Shown here: positions 8,701 to 18,471 of the stretch, one piece after another
Layout: the number at the start of each line of letters is the position of its first letter
Numbering within the stretch: the first letter of the stretch is position 1
From: Streptococcus parasanguinis ATCC 15912
Lineage (GTDB): Bacteria; Bacillota; Bacilli; Lactobacillales; Streptococcaceae
Direction of reading: 5' to 3'
Assembly: GCF_000164675.2 (NCBI RefSeq)
Contig: NC_015678.1
Span: 372,001 to 436,000, forward strand
DNA length: 64,000 nt
Position numbers and translations under genes: made by a program
Notes under the pieces: model-generated
Seen by the model: the letters and a program-made list of their open reading frames with translations, nothing else
Databases searched by the model: none
What the model was told of the DNA's origin: nothing

Positions 8701-9012
8701 ATGGAATTAAAAGATTTTACAGAAAAAGAACAAGAACAAATCAAGCAAGGATTGAGTACGGCTGAGATTTCTGATAAAGAAGCAGCGAAGAAGTTGCTTG
8801 CCCTTGTACCGCAAGAATGGATCAAACGCATTCCTTTCTTTGTCAGAGGGCATGCGACAACCAAGACAGTTGAGCGTGTAGCCAAGCAATACCCTGAACT
8901 CTATGCGGTGGCAAAACGTCAAGGGGACCTTCCTGAAAAAGAAGGCGAAGAGCTCCGCAAAATTATGACAGCTATCTTTGAAGAAAAGATGAACAAACAC
9001 AAGATTAAATAA
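8701..9012 (+). CDS. Conserved hypothetical protein, 103 aa
   Basis: I do not recognise a named family. The protein is short, charged and mostly helical with no membrane segment or signal peptide. It has an N-terminal acidic helix (DFTEKEQEQIKQGL) and a central WIKRIPFFVRGHATTKTVER stretch. It has its own near-consensus promoter and a strong terminator, so it is a single-gene unit and clearly expressed DNA rather than a chance frame. Cytoplasmic location is likely; no function is offered. Confidence 0.75.
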   Translation: MELKDFTEKEQEQIKQGLSTAEISDKEAAKKLLALVPQEWIKRIPFFVRGHATTKTVERVAKQYPELYAVAKRQGDLPEKEGEELRKIMTAIFEEKMNKHKIK

Positions 9013-9063
9013 GAGTTTTAAAGGAAATGTATTTATTTCTACAATTACGATTAAACATTCCGT

Positions 9064-9117
9064 AAAAAAGACAATATCAGTTTTCTGAATTCCAGAATTC
9101 TAATATTGTCTTTTTTC
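9064..9117. terminator. Bidirectional terminator between the 103-aa gene and doc remnant
   Basis: A long AAAAAGACAATAT / ATATTGTCTTTTT stem enclosing an inner GAATTC palindrome; A and T tracts on both sides serve both strands. Confidence 0.85.
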
Positions 9118-9153
9118 TTATTTTTTATGCTAAATCAAATTAGACTTGTAATC

Positions 9154-9372
9154 TTATTGTTTGCCAGTCTCCTTACATGAATGTTCAGAAATCCATTTAG
9201 AGTAGATTGCTAACTTTTCATCAGTTAATGACTCCACAGCTATTTTAACGCACATCTCAACGGCCTCATCAACTGTGACAGAAAAATGATAACCATTTAA
9301 TCGTAAAAATTTCACCAAAACGTAAAAGGCTGTTCGTTTATTGGCATTGGCAAAAACATGCTTTTTTATCAA
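9154..9372 (-). pseudogene. Truncated Doc/Fic-type toxin remnant
   Basis: The frame encodes only the C-terminal part of a Doc-like toxin: KHVFANANKRTAFYVLVKFL corresponds to the Fic catalytic motif H-x-F-x-x-x-N-K-R-T and the following helix. Normal Doc proteins are about 120-130 residues, with 50 or more residues before this motif; here the only start is a TTG right before it and a stop codon lies three codons upstream. The motif position usually holding D/E is N. The toxin has therefore lost its N-terminus and is most likely inactive. It follows a short antitoxin-like frame. Confidence 0.7.
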
Positions 9373-9396
9373 TCTGTTTTTCTATTAGATAGATTG

Positions 9397-9519
9397 TCAG
9401 TTTCCGACTAAAGCTTTGAAAATATCATCATATTCATCAAAAATATCATTAGTCAAATCAGAGTCAAGATTGTTATCTTCTTTGGTTGAATTTCCTTCTT
9501 TTACAGTTTCTACTACCAT
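9397..9519 (-). CDS. Short antitoxin-like protein upstream of doc remnant
   Basis: A 40-codon frame starts at ATG 9519, with GGAGG 7-11 nt upstream and a good promoter. It is very acidic and ends IFDEYDDIFKALVGN, resembling the C-terminal, toxin-binding tail of small antitoxins that precede doc genes. It appears to be the surviving half of a toxin-antitoxin operon whose toxin was truncated. Family assignment is by position and composition only. Confidence 0.5.
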   Translation of the reverse strand: MVVETVKEGNSTKEDNNLDSDLTNDIFDEYDDIFKALVGN

Positions 9520-9539
9520 TTGCCTACCTCCTTTGGAGT

Positions 9540-9567
9540 ATTATATCAAATAATTAATAGTATGTAA
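9540..9567 (-). promoter_or_regulatory. Promoter of the antitoxin-like gene
   Basis: On the minus strand, TTACAT (9567-9562) and TATAAT (9545-9540) are 16 bp apart, with a TG extension before the -10. Confidence 0.6.
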
Positions 9568-9730
9568 GAAAATAGTTTTTTTAACACTAGATCCTCAACT
9601 ATTGTTTTAAAATCAGTATTATTATAGTAGAGAGTTTTTTCTTTCTGTTTCAATCTATTTATTGATATAATGAAGCTAAGAAACTTTAAAATAAATGATT
9701 CTTACAACAATTATTAGAAGGAACCATTTT

Positions 9731-10618
9731 ATGAAACCATCTAAAAAAATCATGCTTCTTACTAGCTGCGTCTTGGCGATCTTTGCTTTAGCGGCTTGTG
9801 GTAGCAACCAAAAGCAATCTAAGGAAAAGCAGGAAAGTTCCACTGTGCAGAAATCTAGTTCAGACAAGGAGCGCTACAAGGGAAGCTACAGCAACCTCAA
9901 CAGCAAGGCGAGTGTCGAAGAAGTGCGGACTCTTTTGTCTGCTTATTTGGATCAGGAAAGTGTAGACAAGTTTCTAGGTCTAGTAACAGACTACGATAGC
10001 ATTGTAGGCTCGGTCGGCTTGACGGGTGACTTCAGTAAGTTCAAGAAAACAGACTACAATGTTGAGAAGATCAGTGACTTGTGGACCAAGAAAAAGGGCG
10101 ATTTCGTCGGGACCAACTGCCGGATCAATAGTTATACTCTTCTGAAGAATCGCATCGAGATTCCTAAGATGAAAGCGGATAGTGAACTTTTATTTGTGGA
10201 CAATGATGCCATTGACAAAGGAAAAGTCTTCGATGAGGCAGACAAGGAAGCCTTTAACATTCTGTATTCACGGGTTCCAACAGAGGCTACAACGGATGTC
10301 AAGGTCCATGCCAAGAAGATGGAAGAATATTTTGCTCATTTCAAGTTCAATGAAAATGCGCGCATGCTTTCCGTTATTGTTCATGATAACCTAGATGGCA
10401 ATACCCTTTTTGTCGGGCACGTCGGTGTCTTGGTTCCTGCCAAGGACGGCTATCTCTTTGTTGAGAAGCTGACCTTTGAAGAGCCCTATCAAGCCATTAA
10501 GTTTGCGACCAAGGAAGATGTCTACAAATACTTGGAGACCAAATACCAGAACTACACAGGTGAAGGTCTGGCTAAGCCCTTTATCATGGACAATGAAAAA
10601 TGGGTTGAGATGAAATAA
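9731..10618 (+). CDS. DUF4300 family lipoprotein
   Basis: Start at ATG 9731, preceded by AAGGA. Residues 1-22 are a lipoprotein signal peptide with lipobox LAAC, so the mature protein is lipid-anchored outside the membrane. A serine/lysine/glutamine-rich tether follows, then a conserved domain from YSNLNSKASVEEVRTLL to the C-terminal GLAKPFIMDNEKWVEM, which I recognise as the streptococcal DUF4300 family. The conserved GTNCRINSY could be an active or ligand site. No function is established. Confidence 0.85.
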   Translation: MKPSKKIMLLTSCVLAIFALAACGSNQKQSKEKQESSTVQKSSSDKERYKGSYSNLNSKASVEEVRTLLSAYLDQESVDKFLGLVTDYDSIVGSVGLTGDFSKFKKTDYNVEKISDLWTKKKGDFVGTNCRINSYTLLKNRIEIPKMKADSELLFVDNDAIDKGKVFDEADKEAFNILYSRVPTEATTDVKVHAKKMEEYFAHFKFNENARMLSVIVHDNLDGNTLFVGHVGVLVPAKDGYLFVEKLTFEEPYQAIKFATKEDVYKYLETKYQNYTGEGLAKPFIMDNEKWVEMK

Positions 10619-10703
10619 GACCCCCAAATGGAAAGTGACAATTTTATATAAGATTAGAAATCTAGGAACAAAGGAAACTATAGAAAAGTGAGGATAACGA
10701 ATA

Positions 10704-11213
10704 ATGAATCAAACAGCGAAAGAAGAGTATACTCGTATCGTTCGGTTACTGACTGAGGACAGCTCTATCTATGATGCTATTGAAAATTGCTTAGAATCAC
10801 CTTGGTCTTATTTTGAGGAAAATATTGATCGCTATGATGAGCGTGGAATTGATGAGGATGAAACAGAAGAAACTATTATTTGGCTTGGCATTGCAGATGA
10901 ATTGATAGATGCGAATGAAGCTGTTGAATTAGATTGGAATCCTGAATTAGAAGATTTTAGTTACTTCATGAAATCACTGGCTGAAAAGAAGAATCTTCAG
11001 ATGGAAGATGATTGGTTTGATGAAGAGGACACTATTACGAATTGGTGCTCTATGCTCGATAGGAAATGGGAAACAGAAGGTTTCTGTGTAGGTGGAATAG
11101 ACATTGATAGCGATAGTTACGTCCTATTTATTTGTGAAGTGGAGACGCTAAAAGAATTAACAAAATGGAGCAATCGCATTGATCAGCGTATTGATCATGC
11201 AAAAAATCTCTAA
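10704..11213 (+). CDS. DUF6630-like acidic protein
   Basis: 169 residues, strongly acidic and cytoplasmic, without membrane segments. The C-terminal DIDSDSYVLFICEVETLKEL matches the ending typical of DUF6630 proteins, which are found as scattered accessory genes. GAGGATAACGAATA precedes the ATG, so the ribosome site is modest. Function unknown; several unrelated small genes follow on the same strand. Confidence 0.6.
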   Translation: MNQTAKEEYTRIVRLLTEDSSIYDAIENCLESPWSYFEENIDRYDERGIDEDETEETIIWLGIADELIDANEAVELDWNPELEDFSYFMKSLAEKKNLQMEDDWFDEEDTITNWCSMLDRKWETEGFCVGGIDIDSDSYVLFICEVETLKELTKWSNRIDQRIDHAKNL

Positions 11214-11283
11214 GGCAAAAAAGTGGTGACAGCTACTATTTAAGAACTGACATTACCAAGTAAAAACAGGAAGGAGAGCGAGA

Positions 11284-11697
11284 ATGGCTAGTCATGTGAT
11301 AGAGTTTGAAGGAATGCAACTATATGCTCCTATTCTATTTGTGCTAGTTTTCTTGCTCGTTTTCACTGTTCTCCTTTTCCTGAGAAGAAGGGCAATCGCG
11401 AGGCGTAGTAGTGGTCCCTTCTTTGCCCCTTTCCACATTAGCCGTGGAATCTTCTATATCCATGTCGCTCTGTGTTTCAGTCGTCGCAGGATCCCACTGA
11501 AAGAGATCAAGCAAATCACCTATGCAATTTTTCGTGGACGATCTGGTGGTGGGGCTCGCTATGCTTTTTATATCGAGCTTAGAAATGGAAAGACTATTCC
11601 CTTCTTTTTTGGAAAAAGCAAGCGGAATGAAGAGCTGGTGGAGAAGCTCAAACGAAATGCAGGTAGGTATGGGTTTAAAGTACATGATCCAGGTTAG
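11284..11697 (+). CDS. Membrane-anchored hypothetical protein with PH-like tail
   Basis: 137 residues. One hydrophobic helix (about residues 14-34) is followed by a very basic stretch (LRRRAIARRSS), which fixes the C-terminal part on the cytoplasmic side. The rest alternates strands (IPLKEIKQITYAIF, YAFYIELRNGKTIPFFFGK) like small bacterial PH-type domains. GGAAGGAGAGCGAG precedes the ATG. No named family is recognised; the PH-like reading is an inference from strand pattern. Confidence 0.6.
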   Translation: MASHVIEFEGMQLYAPILFVLVFLLVFTVLLFLRRRAIARRSSGPFFAPFHISRGIFYIHVALCFSRRRIPLKEIKQITYAIFRGRSGGGARYAFYIELRNGKTIPFFFGKSKRNEELVEKLKRNAGRYGFKVHDPG

Positions 11698-11763
11698 AAT
11701 ACAATCATCTGTAGAAATAGGATCTACGATTTGATTCCTTTAAAAATGAAAGCGAGTAGTCAT

Positions 11764-12615
11764 ATGAATGATTCTATGAAAGAATATATCCATCTTAAAA
11801 AGCAGTTCCAAGAGCAAGAGAAGGATTCATCCAGCGTGCTGGCTCTCTATGAATTTGCGGATCGGCTAGCTTTACTGGAAACTCCAGAAGCCAAGCAGGT
11901 ATTGGTGGATGTTTACCAAGAGTTGGGCTTGTATGCTAGTGCCTTTTCCCTCTTCTTAGAGCTAGTAGACAAGTCTGATCGCAAGCAAGTTAAGAAGCTT
12001 TTTACCTTAGAAAAGATGAGTCTCAGTCATGGAGATCGCTTTGCTCTCCCTCGTCCTTTGACTGAAAAAGAAAAAGAGACTCAAAAAGAGAAAATCAGTT
12101 CCTTGCCAACCTTCCGCTATCATCCGGATCCACTAGGGACTGGTGCTTTTAAGGAAGGGGAGCCTAAGACCTGTCCTTCGTGTGGGGAAGACCACACCAT
12201 CTATTATGTTCTGAGACCTTATTGTGTGGAGGAGCTAAGCCATCTCTGTCCGACTTGTATTGCTACAGGTCGTGCTGCCCAGAAGTTTGAAGCAGAGTTT
12301 ATACAAGATGCTGATTGGCAAGGGGTCATGGATAAGGAAAAAGATCAGGTCCTATTCTGTCAAACTCCAGGCTATAGTAGCTGGCAGGGCGAATATTGGC
12401 TCTCTTGTTGCCGAGACTACTGCGCCTATCTGGGGACAGTTGGCACTCGTGAACTGGAAGAAATGGGCATTGCTGAGCAAGTCTTAGCAGAATACGAGTC
12501 ACGTAATGAATTTCAGGATGTAGCTGAATACTTAGTCAAGGATGGTTCTATGTGTGGCTATCTCTTTCGATGTCTCCATTGTGAACAATACCATCTATGG
12601 GTTGATGCGGATTAG
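11764..12615 (+). CDS. CbrC family protein
   Basis: The C-terminal two thirds match the CbrC (UPF0167) family: TFRYHPDPLGTGAF, then CPSCGEDHTIYYVL, CPTCIATGRAAQKFEAEF, and TPGYSSWQGEYWL. Paired CxxC motifs suggest a zinc ribbon. The first about 110 residues are a helical region listing family and size changes (YEFADRLALLETPEAKQVL). Start is uncertain (ATGs at 11746, 11764 and 11776). In Escherichia coli, cbrC is CreB-regulated; the biochemical role is unknown. Confidence 0.8.
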   Translation: MNDSMKEYIHLKKQFQEQEKDSSSVLALYEFADRLALLETPEAKQVLVDVYQELGLYASAFSLFLELVDKSDRKQVKKLFTLEKMSLSHGDRFALPRPLTEKEKETQKEKISSLPTFRYHPDPLGTGAFKEGEPKTCPSCGEDHTIYYVLRPYCVEELSHLCPTCIATGRAAQKFEAEFIQDADWQGVMDKEKDQVLFCQTPGYSSWQGEYWLSCCRDYCAYLGTVGTRELEEMGIAEQVLAEYESRNEFQDVAEYLVKDGSMCGYLFRCLHCEQYHLWVDAD

Positions 12616-12675
12616 GGGATGCTCCAAATCTAATAGAGTCATGAACTAGATGAAAGAATAGAAAAGGAATCATGA

Positions 12676-13431
12676 ATGAATAGAAAGCAAGCCCTATCTA
12701 TGTATTTGTTAGGGACCTTCGGTCAAATATTAGGAGTCAGCCTTCTGGTGTGGCTTTTAAGAGCAGGAGGAGCGAAGGTTGATTTTACATCACCAATGGG
12801 GATCATCGCTGTTGTTTTAGGTGGCTTATCATCTGCTTTTTGGGGTAGTCTTGCAAGCATTAGTTACCATCAATCTAGTTTTAAACAACTTCTCAAAGAT
12901 TTTTTTCAAGTCAAAGACAGGTTAGCAAATTATTGTTTGGTGCTTGTTTTCTTGCTACTCGACTTTTTCCCCTTTATCTTTGGTGGTAAGATCACTACTC
13001 AATCGTTGGTCTTGCCAGTAGTGCTTTTTTTCAAGGCTCTTCTTTTTGGTGGAGTTGAAGAAATTGGCTGGCGTTATTTCTTTCAACCAACTTTGCAGGA
13101 AAAAATACCATATCTTTCAGCTACTGTGATCACCTTTTTAGCCTGGTCTAGTTGGCATCTACTATACTTTTATATCGATGGTTCTTTAGCTGTCATTCAG
13201 TTGCTTCCGTTTCTAGTAGGTCTGCTAACTAACTGCTTTATCTTATCGGCCTTGTATCATAAAACGAAAAATTTATGGATCTGTGTCATGACCCATGCCT
13301 GTATCAATTCCTTGTCTCAGATTCTAGTGAATGAAGAGGTATGGCTATCTATAGTCAGTAAAATTCTTATTATTAGTTTAGCAATCATGATTGCAAGAAA
13401 GAAGTATGTAACAGTAAAGGAGGAAAAATGA
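12676..13431 (+). CDS. CPBP family intramembrane metalloprotease (first of tandem pair)
   Basis: 251 residues with about seven hydrophobic segments. Motifs in order: VEEIGWRYFF (glutamate pair plus arginine), SSWHLLYF (histidine) and MTHACINS (histidine), the three catalytic motifs of CPBP/Rce1-like proteases. The gene ends in a 4-nt ATGA overlap with a second CPBP gene, so the two are translationally coupled. Such pairs are often linked to self-immunity against bacteriocins, but no bacteriocin precursor is visible nearby. Confidence 0.85.
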   Translation: MNRKQALSMYLLGTFGQILGVSLLVWLLRAGGAKVDFTSPMGIIAVVLGGLSSAFWGSLASISYHQSSFKQLLKDFFQVKDRLANYCLVLVFLLLDFFPFIFGGKITTQSLVLPVVLFFKALLFGGVEEIGWRYFFQPTLQEKIPYLSATVITFLAWSSWHLLYFYIDGSLAVIQLLPFLVGLLTNCFILSALYHKTKNLWICVMTHACINSLSQILVNEEVWLSIVSKILIISLAIMIARKKYVTVKEEK

Positions 13432-14183
13432 GAAAATTTATTTCAAAACAATCAGTCGCTATTTGGTATGCACTGACTGCGCTCCTAGCTACCTTTTTAG
13501 TAGGGCAAGTTATCCTTTGGTTTTTCCCTGATGGGACTAGTATAGGTGCCTCACTACTGTTTATCCTAATGAACTGTATTCCCCTGATTACTGCGGCGGT
13601 CTTTTCTCTTGTCCTGGGTGAAGTCAAATCCTTGGGTGATTTTTTCAAAAAGGTTTTTCTTCAAAAAGAAAGTCCCCTGTCCTGGATCCTAGCTTTCTTC
13701 GTTCCCGTCATCTATTATGGAATCTCCATCCTGCTCATGAATGTTCGCTTTACTGGGAACTCCCTCTTGGCCTTCTTCCTTTATTTCCCCTGGACCTTAT
13801 TATATGGCGGTCTAGAAGAAGTCGGTTGGCGTTGGTTTTTACAAGATCATCTTTCCTTTAGTAAGCACTTTATACCTAAAATGATGGGTCTTTCCATTGT
13901 CTGGTTCCTATGGCATATCCCTATTTATCAACTCCCTTGGATTACAGCAGGTTCGTCCAACTATCTCATCTTTTACCTGATGATTTTAGGGAATACCTTC
14001 CTATTTGGAGCGCTCAAGGAGTATTCAAAAGGAGCTGTCCCTTGTATCCTGGCTCATATGCTGATCGATAGTCTGGCTGTCCTTATGCTGGTTCAAAGTT
14101 TTCTTCCTCAGATCATCCTTCTAGTTATTTTCGAAATCCTAGTAGCCTCTTGGCTAGTGGCTATACGAAAATCATTGAAATAG
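13428..14183 (+). CDS. CPBP family intramembrane metalloprotease (second of tandem pair)
   Basis: 251 residues, the same length as its upstream partner, with LEEVGWRWFL, FLWHIPIY and LAHMLIDS as the three CPBP motifs in transmembrane segments. GGAGG lies in the end of the upstream gene at normal distance from the ATG. Equal length and motif spacing suggest the pair arose by duplication, although the two sequences have clearly diverged. Substrate unknown. Confidence 0.85.
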   Translation: MRKFISKQSVAIWYALTALLATFLVGQVILWFFPDGTSIGASLLFILMNCIPLITAAVFSLVLGEVKSLGDFFKKVFLQKESPLSWILAFFVPVIYYGISILLMNVRFTGNSLLAFFLYFPWTLLYGGLEEVGWRWFLQDHLSFSKHFIPKMMGLSIVWFLWHIPIYQLPWITAGSSNYLIFYLMILGNTFLFGALKEYSKGAVPCILAHMLIDSLAVLMLVQSFLPQIILLVIFEILVASWLVAIRKSLK

Positions 14184-14225
14184 GGTTATACCTCTTTCGG
14201 TGGGAGTCTGTCATATTTACCCTTT

Positions 14226-14260
14226 AGGACTTTAATTAAGAGTCCATAAAATGGTATAAT
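14226..14260 (+). promoter_or_regulatory. Palindrome and extended -10 upstream of ankyrin gene
   Basis: GGACTTTAATTAAGAGTCC is a near-perfect palindrome; TGGTATAAT (extended -10, 14252-14260) follows within 10 bp. An operator function is possible. Confidence 0.5.
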
Positions 14261-14341
14261 CAGTTTAACGAAGAACCTAGAGATAGGATCAAAGTATCAA
14301 CACAGTGTCATTCTTATCTATAATGAGAGAGGGGCAAGACC

Positions 14342-15016
14342 ATGCAAAAAACCTTTCAGATGTTGCGAAGAGGAGATCTAGAGGCTATCCGTCAGATATT
14401 GGATAAAAAGCCTGAAGAAGTCAATGCTGTTTCGGGTGACAAACCTAAAAGAGATCAGGGACAGTCGCTCCTTCAAGTCGCTATCAAATCGGGACATTTA
14501 GATATTGCAGACTTACTCATTGATAGAGGGGCAGATCTTAACTTTATTGAAGAGTCGACCGAGCTGAATCCATTTTGTCAACCAGTCATCCAAACAGCCG
14601 GTGGAAGAGCTGTATTTGACTGCAGGCGCATGATCAAACGTTGGAATGGCCAATATGAAATGTATTCGTCTAAGGAAAAGGCGGACCAGTCTTTCAAGGT
14701 TTTTGAGAAAATGTTGGAACTTGGGGCAGATATCACTCAGAAGGATAGTCATGGGGGAACCTTATTGCAAAATGTTTTAATTGAAACCAAGGAAGTTCTA
14801 CCATCTTATTATTGGAAAACAAAAGAAACAAGCGATAATGTCCTCATAACGGATGAATTACGTCATGATTTAAATCGTATTTATGATCTATTAATTCGTT
14901 ATGGTGTGACTGCGGACGAAATAGCTGTCTATCAGAAGATTCCTCTCAAAGAACTTTACCAAGACAGTCCGACCATGGAGTTTTTAAATCGGTTAGATCA
15001 AAGCAAATCTTTATAA
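14342..15016 (+). CDS. Ankyrin repeat protein
   Basis: 224 residues. Ankyrin units are visible at about residues 35-70 (QSLLQVAIKSGHLDIADLLI then DRGADLNF) and 120-145 (MLELGADITQKDSHGGTLL), with a more degenerate one near the C-terminus. No signal peptide or membrane segment, so probably a cytoplasmic protein-binding scaffold. Single ankyrin genes of this size are common in streptococci and are not characterised. It has its own promoter and terminator. Confidence 0.8.
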   Translation: MQKTFQMLRRGDLEAIRQILDKKPEEVNAVSGDKPKRDQGQSLLQVAIKSGHLDIADLLIDRGADLNFIEESTELNPFCQPVIQTAGGRAVFDCRRMIKRWNGQYEMYSSKEKADQSFKVFEKMLELGADITQKDSHGGTLLQNVLIETKEVLPSYYWKTKETSDNVLITDELRHDLNRIYDLLIRYGVTADEIAVYQKIPLKELYQDSPTMEFLNRLDQSKSL

Positions 15017-15036
15017 GCGTATGAAATATGACTTTG

Positions 15037-15056
15037 AAGAGCCTTAGGGCTCTTTT
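15037..15056 (+). terminator. Terminator after ankyrin gene
   Basis: AAGAGCC-tta-GGGCTCTT stem with T run. Confidence 0.85.
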
Positions 15057-15175
15057 AACTTTGTCAGATAAAGCTGGAAGTAGAAGGAAAATTTAAACAG
15101 GAATTTATTAAAAAAATGGATACAAATCCTAGATGAAATAGAGTATACTAGTTTATGAAAGAACAAGATTTTTAA

Positions 15176-16708
<1,533 letters not shown>

Positions 16709-16734
16709 AGGGATCAATCAAACAAATAGTTTAT

Positions 16735-16916
16735 GAGAGTGGGACAGAAATCGGTAATTCGTTAGAATTCGATTTCGTCGTCCCACCTCCGCACAGTTGA
16801 GTAGGGCTGTAAAAGCTGATGAAATCAGCGCAGTAGAGCCCACTCAACCACTGCGTCTTGCTTGACAATCCAAAAATAATTGAGAGGCTAGGACTTTTGT
16901 CCCAGCCTCTTTTTAT
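16735..16916. repeat. Intergenic repeat family D, copy 1
   Basis: About 182 bp, nearly identical to copies at 38733-38912 and 57528-57708. It folds as three hairpins: GTGGGAC...GTCCCAC with an inner GAATTC arm; a long stem GTTGAGT...ACTCAAC with inner GCTGAT/ATCAGC; and GAGGCT...AGCCTC followed by T5, a Rho-independent terminator. It probably terminates glpK transcription. Confidence 0.85.
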
Positions 16917-17047
16917 GTAGCTTTTACAGAATAGAATAGTTATCCGTTGGAGGTAAAAGCCAAACTCTATTTCATGCTTTAGTTCATTTATCACTAAATA
17001 AAAATATCATATAAATAAACTATATTTTCAAAAAACAGGGCCAGAGT

Positions 17048-17076
17048 TTGACACTTATTTCACAAAGGAGTATACT
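17048..17076 (+). promoter_or_regulatory. Promoter of the acetoin reductase gene
   Basis: TTGACA (17048-17053) and TATACT (17071-17076), 17-bp spacer. The expected mRNA has an approximately 105-nt leader ending in a small hairpin GGTATC-gtt-GATACC (17161-17175) that abuts the AAGGAGG ribosome site. Confidence 0.8.
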
Positions 17077-17188
17077 GTTAGCATAGTTTTGGAAGGAACT
17101 TATTATAGATTCACCCAAAACTGACTGTTAACCTTTGCTGTTCTGATAGGAACGTTTGCTGGTATCGTTGATACCAAGGAGGAATCAT

Positions 17189-17953
17189 ATGTCTAAAGTA
17201 GCTATTGTCACAGGTGCTGGTCAAGGAATCGGTTTTGCAATCGCAAAACGTTTGGTGCAAGATGGCTTCAAGGTCGGAGTATTGGACTACAATGCTGAAA
17301 CAGCTGAAAAAGCAGTTGCTGAGTTGTCAGCAGATAATGCTTTTGCAGTCGTAGCTGATGTGTCTAAAAAAGAAGAAGTGGCTGCAGCTTTCCAAAAGGT
17401 TGTTGACCATTTTGGAGATTTGAATGTTGTCGTAAACAATGCAGGTGTTGCGCCAACTACACCACTTGATACGATTACAGAAGAACAATTTACACGTACA
17501 TTTGCTATTAACGTTGGTGGTGTGATTTGGGGTGCACAAGCAGCTCAAGCTCAGTTCAAAGCACTGGGGCATGGTGGAAAGATTATCAATGCAACTTCAC
17601 AAGCAGGTGTTGTAGGTAACCCTAACTTGACTGTTTATGGTGGTACTAAATTTGCAGTTCGTGGTATCACACAGACTTTGGCGCGTGACTTGGCGGATTC
17701 AGGAATTACTGTCAATGCATATGCACCAGGTATCGTGAAGACTCCAATGATGTTTGACATTGCTCATGAAGTTGGGAAGAACGCGGGCAAAGACGACGAA
17801 TGGGGTATGCAAACATTCGCTAAAGATATCACTTTGAAACGTCTTTCAGAACCAGAAGATGTGGCAGCAGCAGTCAGCTTCCTTGCTGGACCAGATTCAA
17901 ACTACATCACAGGTCAAACCATTATCGTGGATGGTGGGATGCAATTCCATTAA
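17189..17953 (+). CDS. budC: (S)-acetoin forming diacetyl reductase / 2,3-butanediol dehydrogenase (SDR)
   Basis: 254 residues of the classical short-chain dehydrogenase fold. Seen: TGAGQGIG (NAD(P)-binding glycine motif, residues 8-15), NNAG, the catalytic serine in NATSQAG, and YGGTKFAV with the Y-x-x-x-K catalytic pair; the C-terminus reads [13 protein letters not shown]. The match to streptococcal acetoin reductases is close. It reduces diacetyl to acetoin and possibly acetoin to 2,3-butanediol, using NADH, as an electron sink of pyruvate overflow. The ATG at 17189 has AAGGAGG upstream. Confidence 0.9.
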   Translation: MSKVAIVTGAGQGIGFAIAKRLVQDGFKVGVLDYNAETAEKAVAELSADNAFAVVADVSKKEEVAAAFQKVVDHFGDLNVVVNNAGVAPTTPLDTITEEQFTRTFAINVGGVIWGAQAAQAQFKALGHGGKIINATSQAGVVGNPNLTVYGGTKFAVRGITQTLARDLADSGITVNAYAPGIVKTPMMFDIAHEVGKNAGKDDEWGMQTFAKDITLKRLSEPEDVAAAVSFLAGPDSNYITGQTIIVDGGMQFH

Positions 17954-17961
17954 GATGAAAA

Positions 17962-17991
17962 AAGAGGTTGGGATCAACATCCTAACCTCTT
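17962..17991. terminator. Terminator after budC
   Basis: AAGAGGTTGGGAT-caac-ATCCTAACCTCTT hairpin followed by T-rich sequence; the A tract on the other side could also serve the minus strand. Confidence 0.85.
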
Positions 17992-18024
17992 ATTTTGTGC
18001 ATTCACAATAAAAGAAACGGAGAT

Positions 18025-18055
18025 CAAAAAAACCACTCCCGAAAGGGAAGTGGTT
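18025..18055 (-). terminator. Terminator after rpmE2
   Basis: On the minus strand, AACCACTTCCC-ttt-CGGGAGTGGTT is followed by a T run. Confidence 0.85.
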
Positions 18056-18067
18056 CTGTGTTGGTTC

Positions 18068-18310
18068 TTATTTGAGACCGTATTTTTTGTTGAAACGATC
18101 CACACGTCCATCTGCTTGAGTGAACTTTTGACGTCCAGTGTAGAATGGGTGTGAGTCTGATGAAATTTCAACACGGATCAATGGGTAAGTTTCACCTTCG
18201 AATTCAACTGTTTCACTAGAGTATTTAGTTGAACCGCTGAGGAACTTGTAACCAGTAGTAGTGTCCATGAAGACAACAGTGCGATATTCTGGATGGATAT
18301 CTTTTTTCAT
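18068..18310 (-). CDS. rpmE2: 50S ribosomal protein L31 type B
   Basis: 80 residues from the ATG at 18310 ([20 protein letters not shown]). The family signature [14 protein letters not shown] is present, and the zinc-binding cysteines of type-A L31 are absent, making this the zinc-independent type B form. GGAAA precedes the start. It has its own promoter and an approximately 50-nt leader with a short hairpin (ATGG...CCAT near 18330-18352) that could be an autoregulatory site. Confidence 0.95.
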   Translation of the reverse strand: MKKDIHPEYRTVVFMDTTTGYKFLSGSTKYSSETVEFEGETYPLIRVEISSDSHPFYTGRQKFTQADGRVDRFNKKYGLK

Positions 18311-18367
18311 TTGCAATATTTCCTTTCTGCCATGGTCTCTTTCCGAGCCATAGATTGTTACTAAGCT

Positions 18368-18396
18368 AGTTTACCAAATTTCCAGGATCTTGACAA
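18368..18396 (-). promoter_or_regulatory. Promoter of rpmE2
   Basis: Minus-strand TTGTCA (18396-18391) and TAAACT (18373-18368) with a 17-bp spacer. Confidence 0.75.
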
Positions 18397-18429
18397 GTAT
18401 TTTCACTAATTTTATTTAAATTCATGATC

Positions 18430-18462
18430 AAAAAAATCACCCTGTCCTAAGCCAAGGTGATT
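18430..18462 (-). terminator. Terminator after the 194-aa membrane protein gene
   Basis: Minus-strand ATCACC ... GGTGAT stem followed by T6. Confidence 0.8.
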
Positions 18463-18471
18463 CTGATCTTA

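Noticed and set aside
16731..16994. Similar minus-strand frames in family-D copies (for example ending GGGTTKSNSNELPISVPLS)
   Set aside because: They recur only because the repeat recurs; no ribosome site, and frames run into unique DNA of each site.
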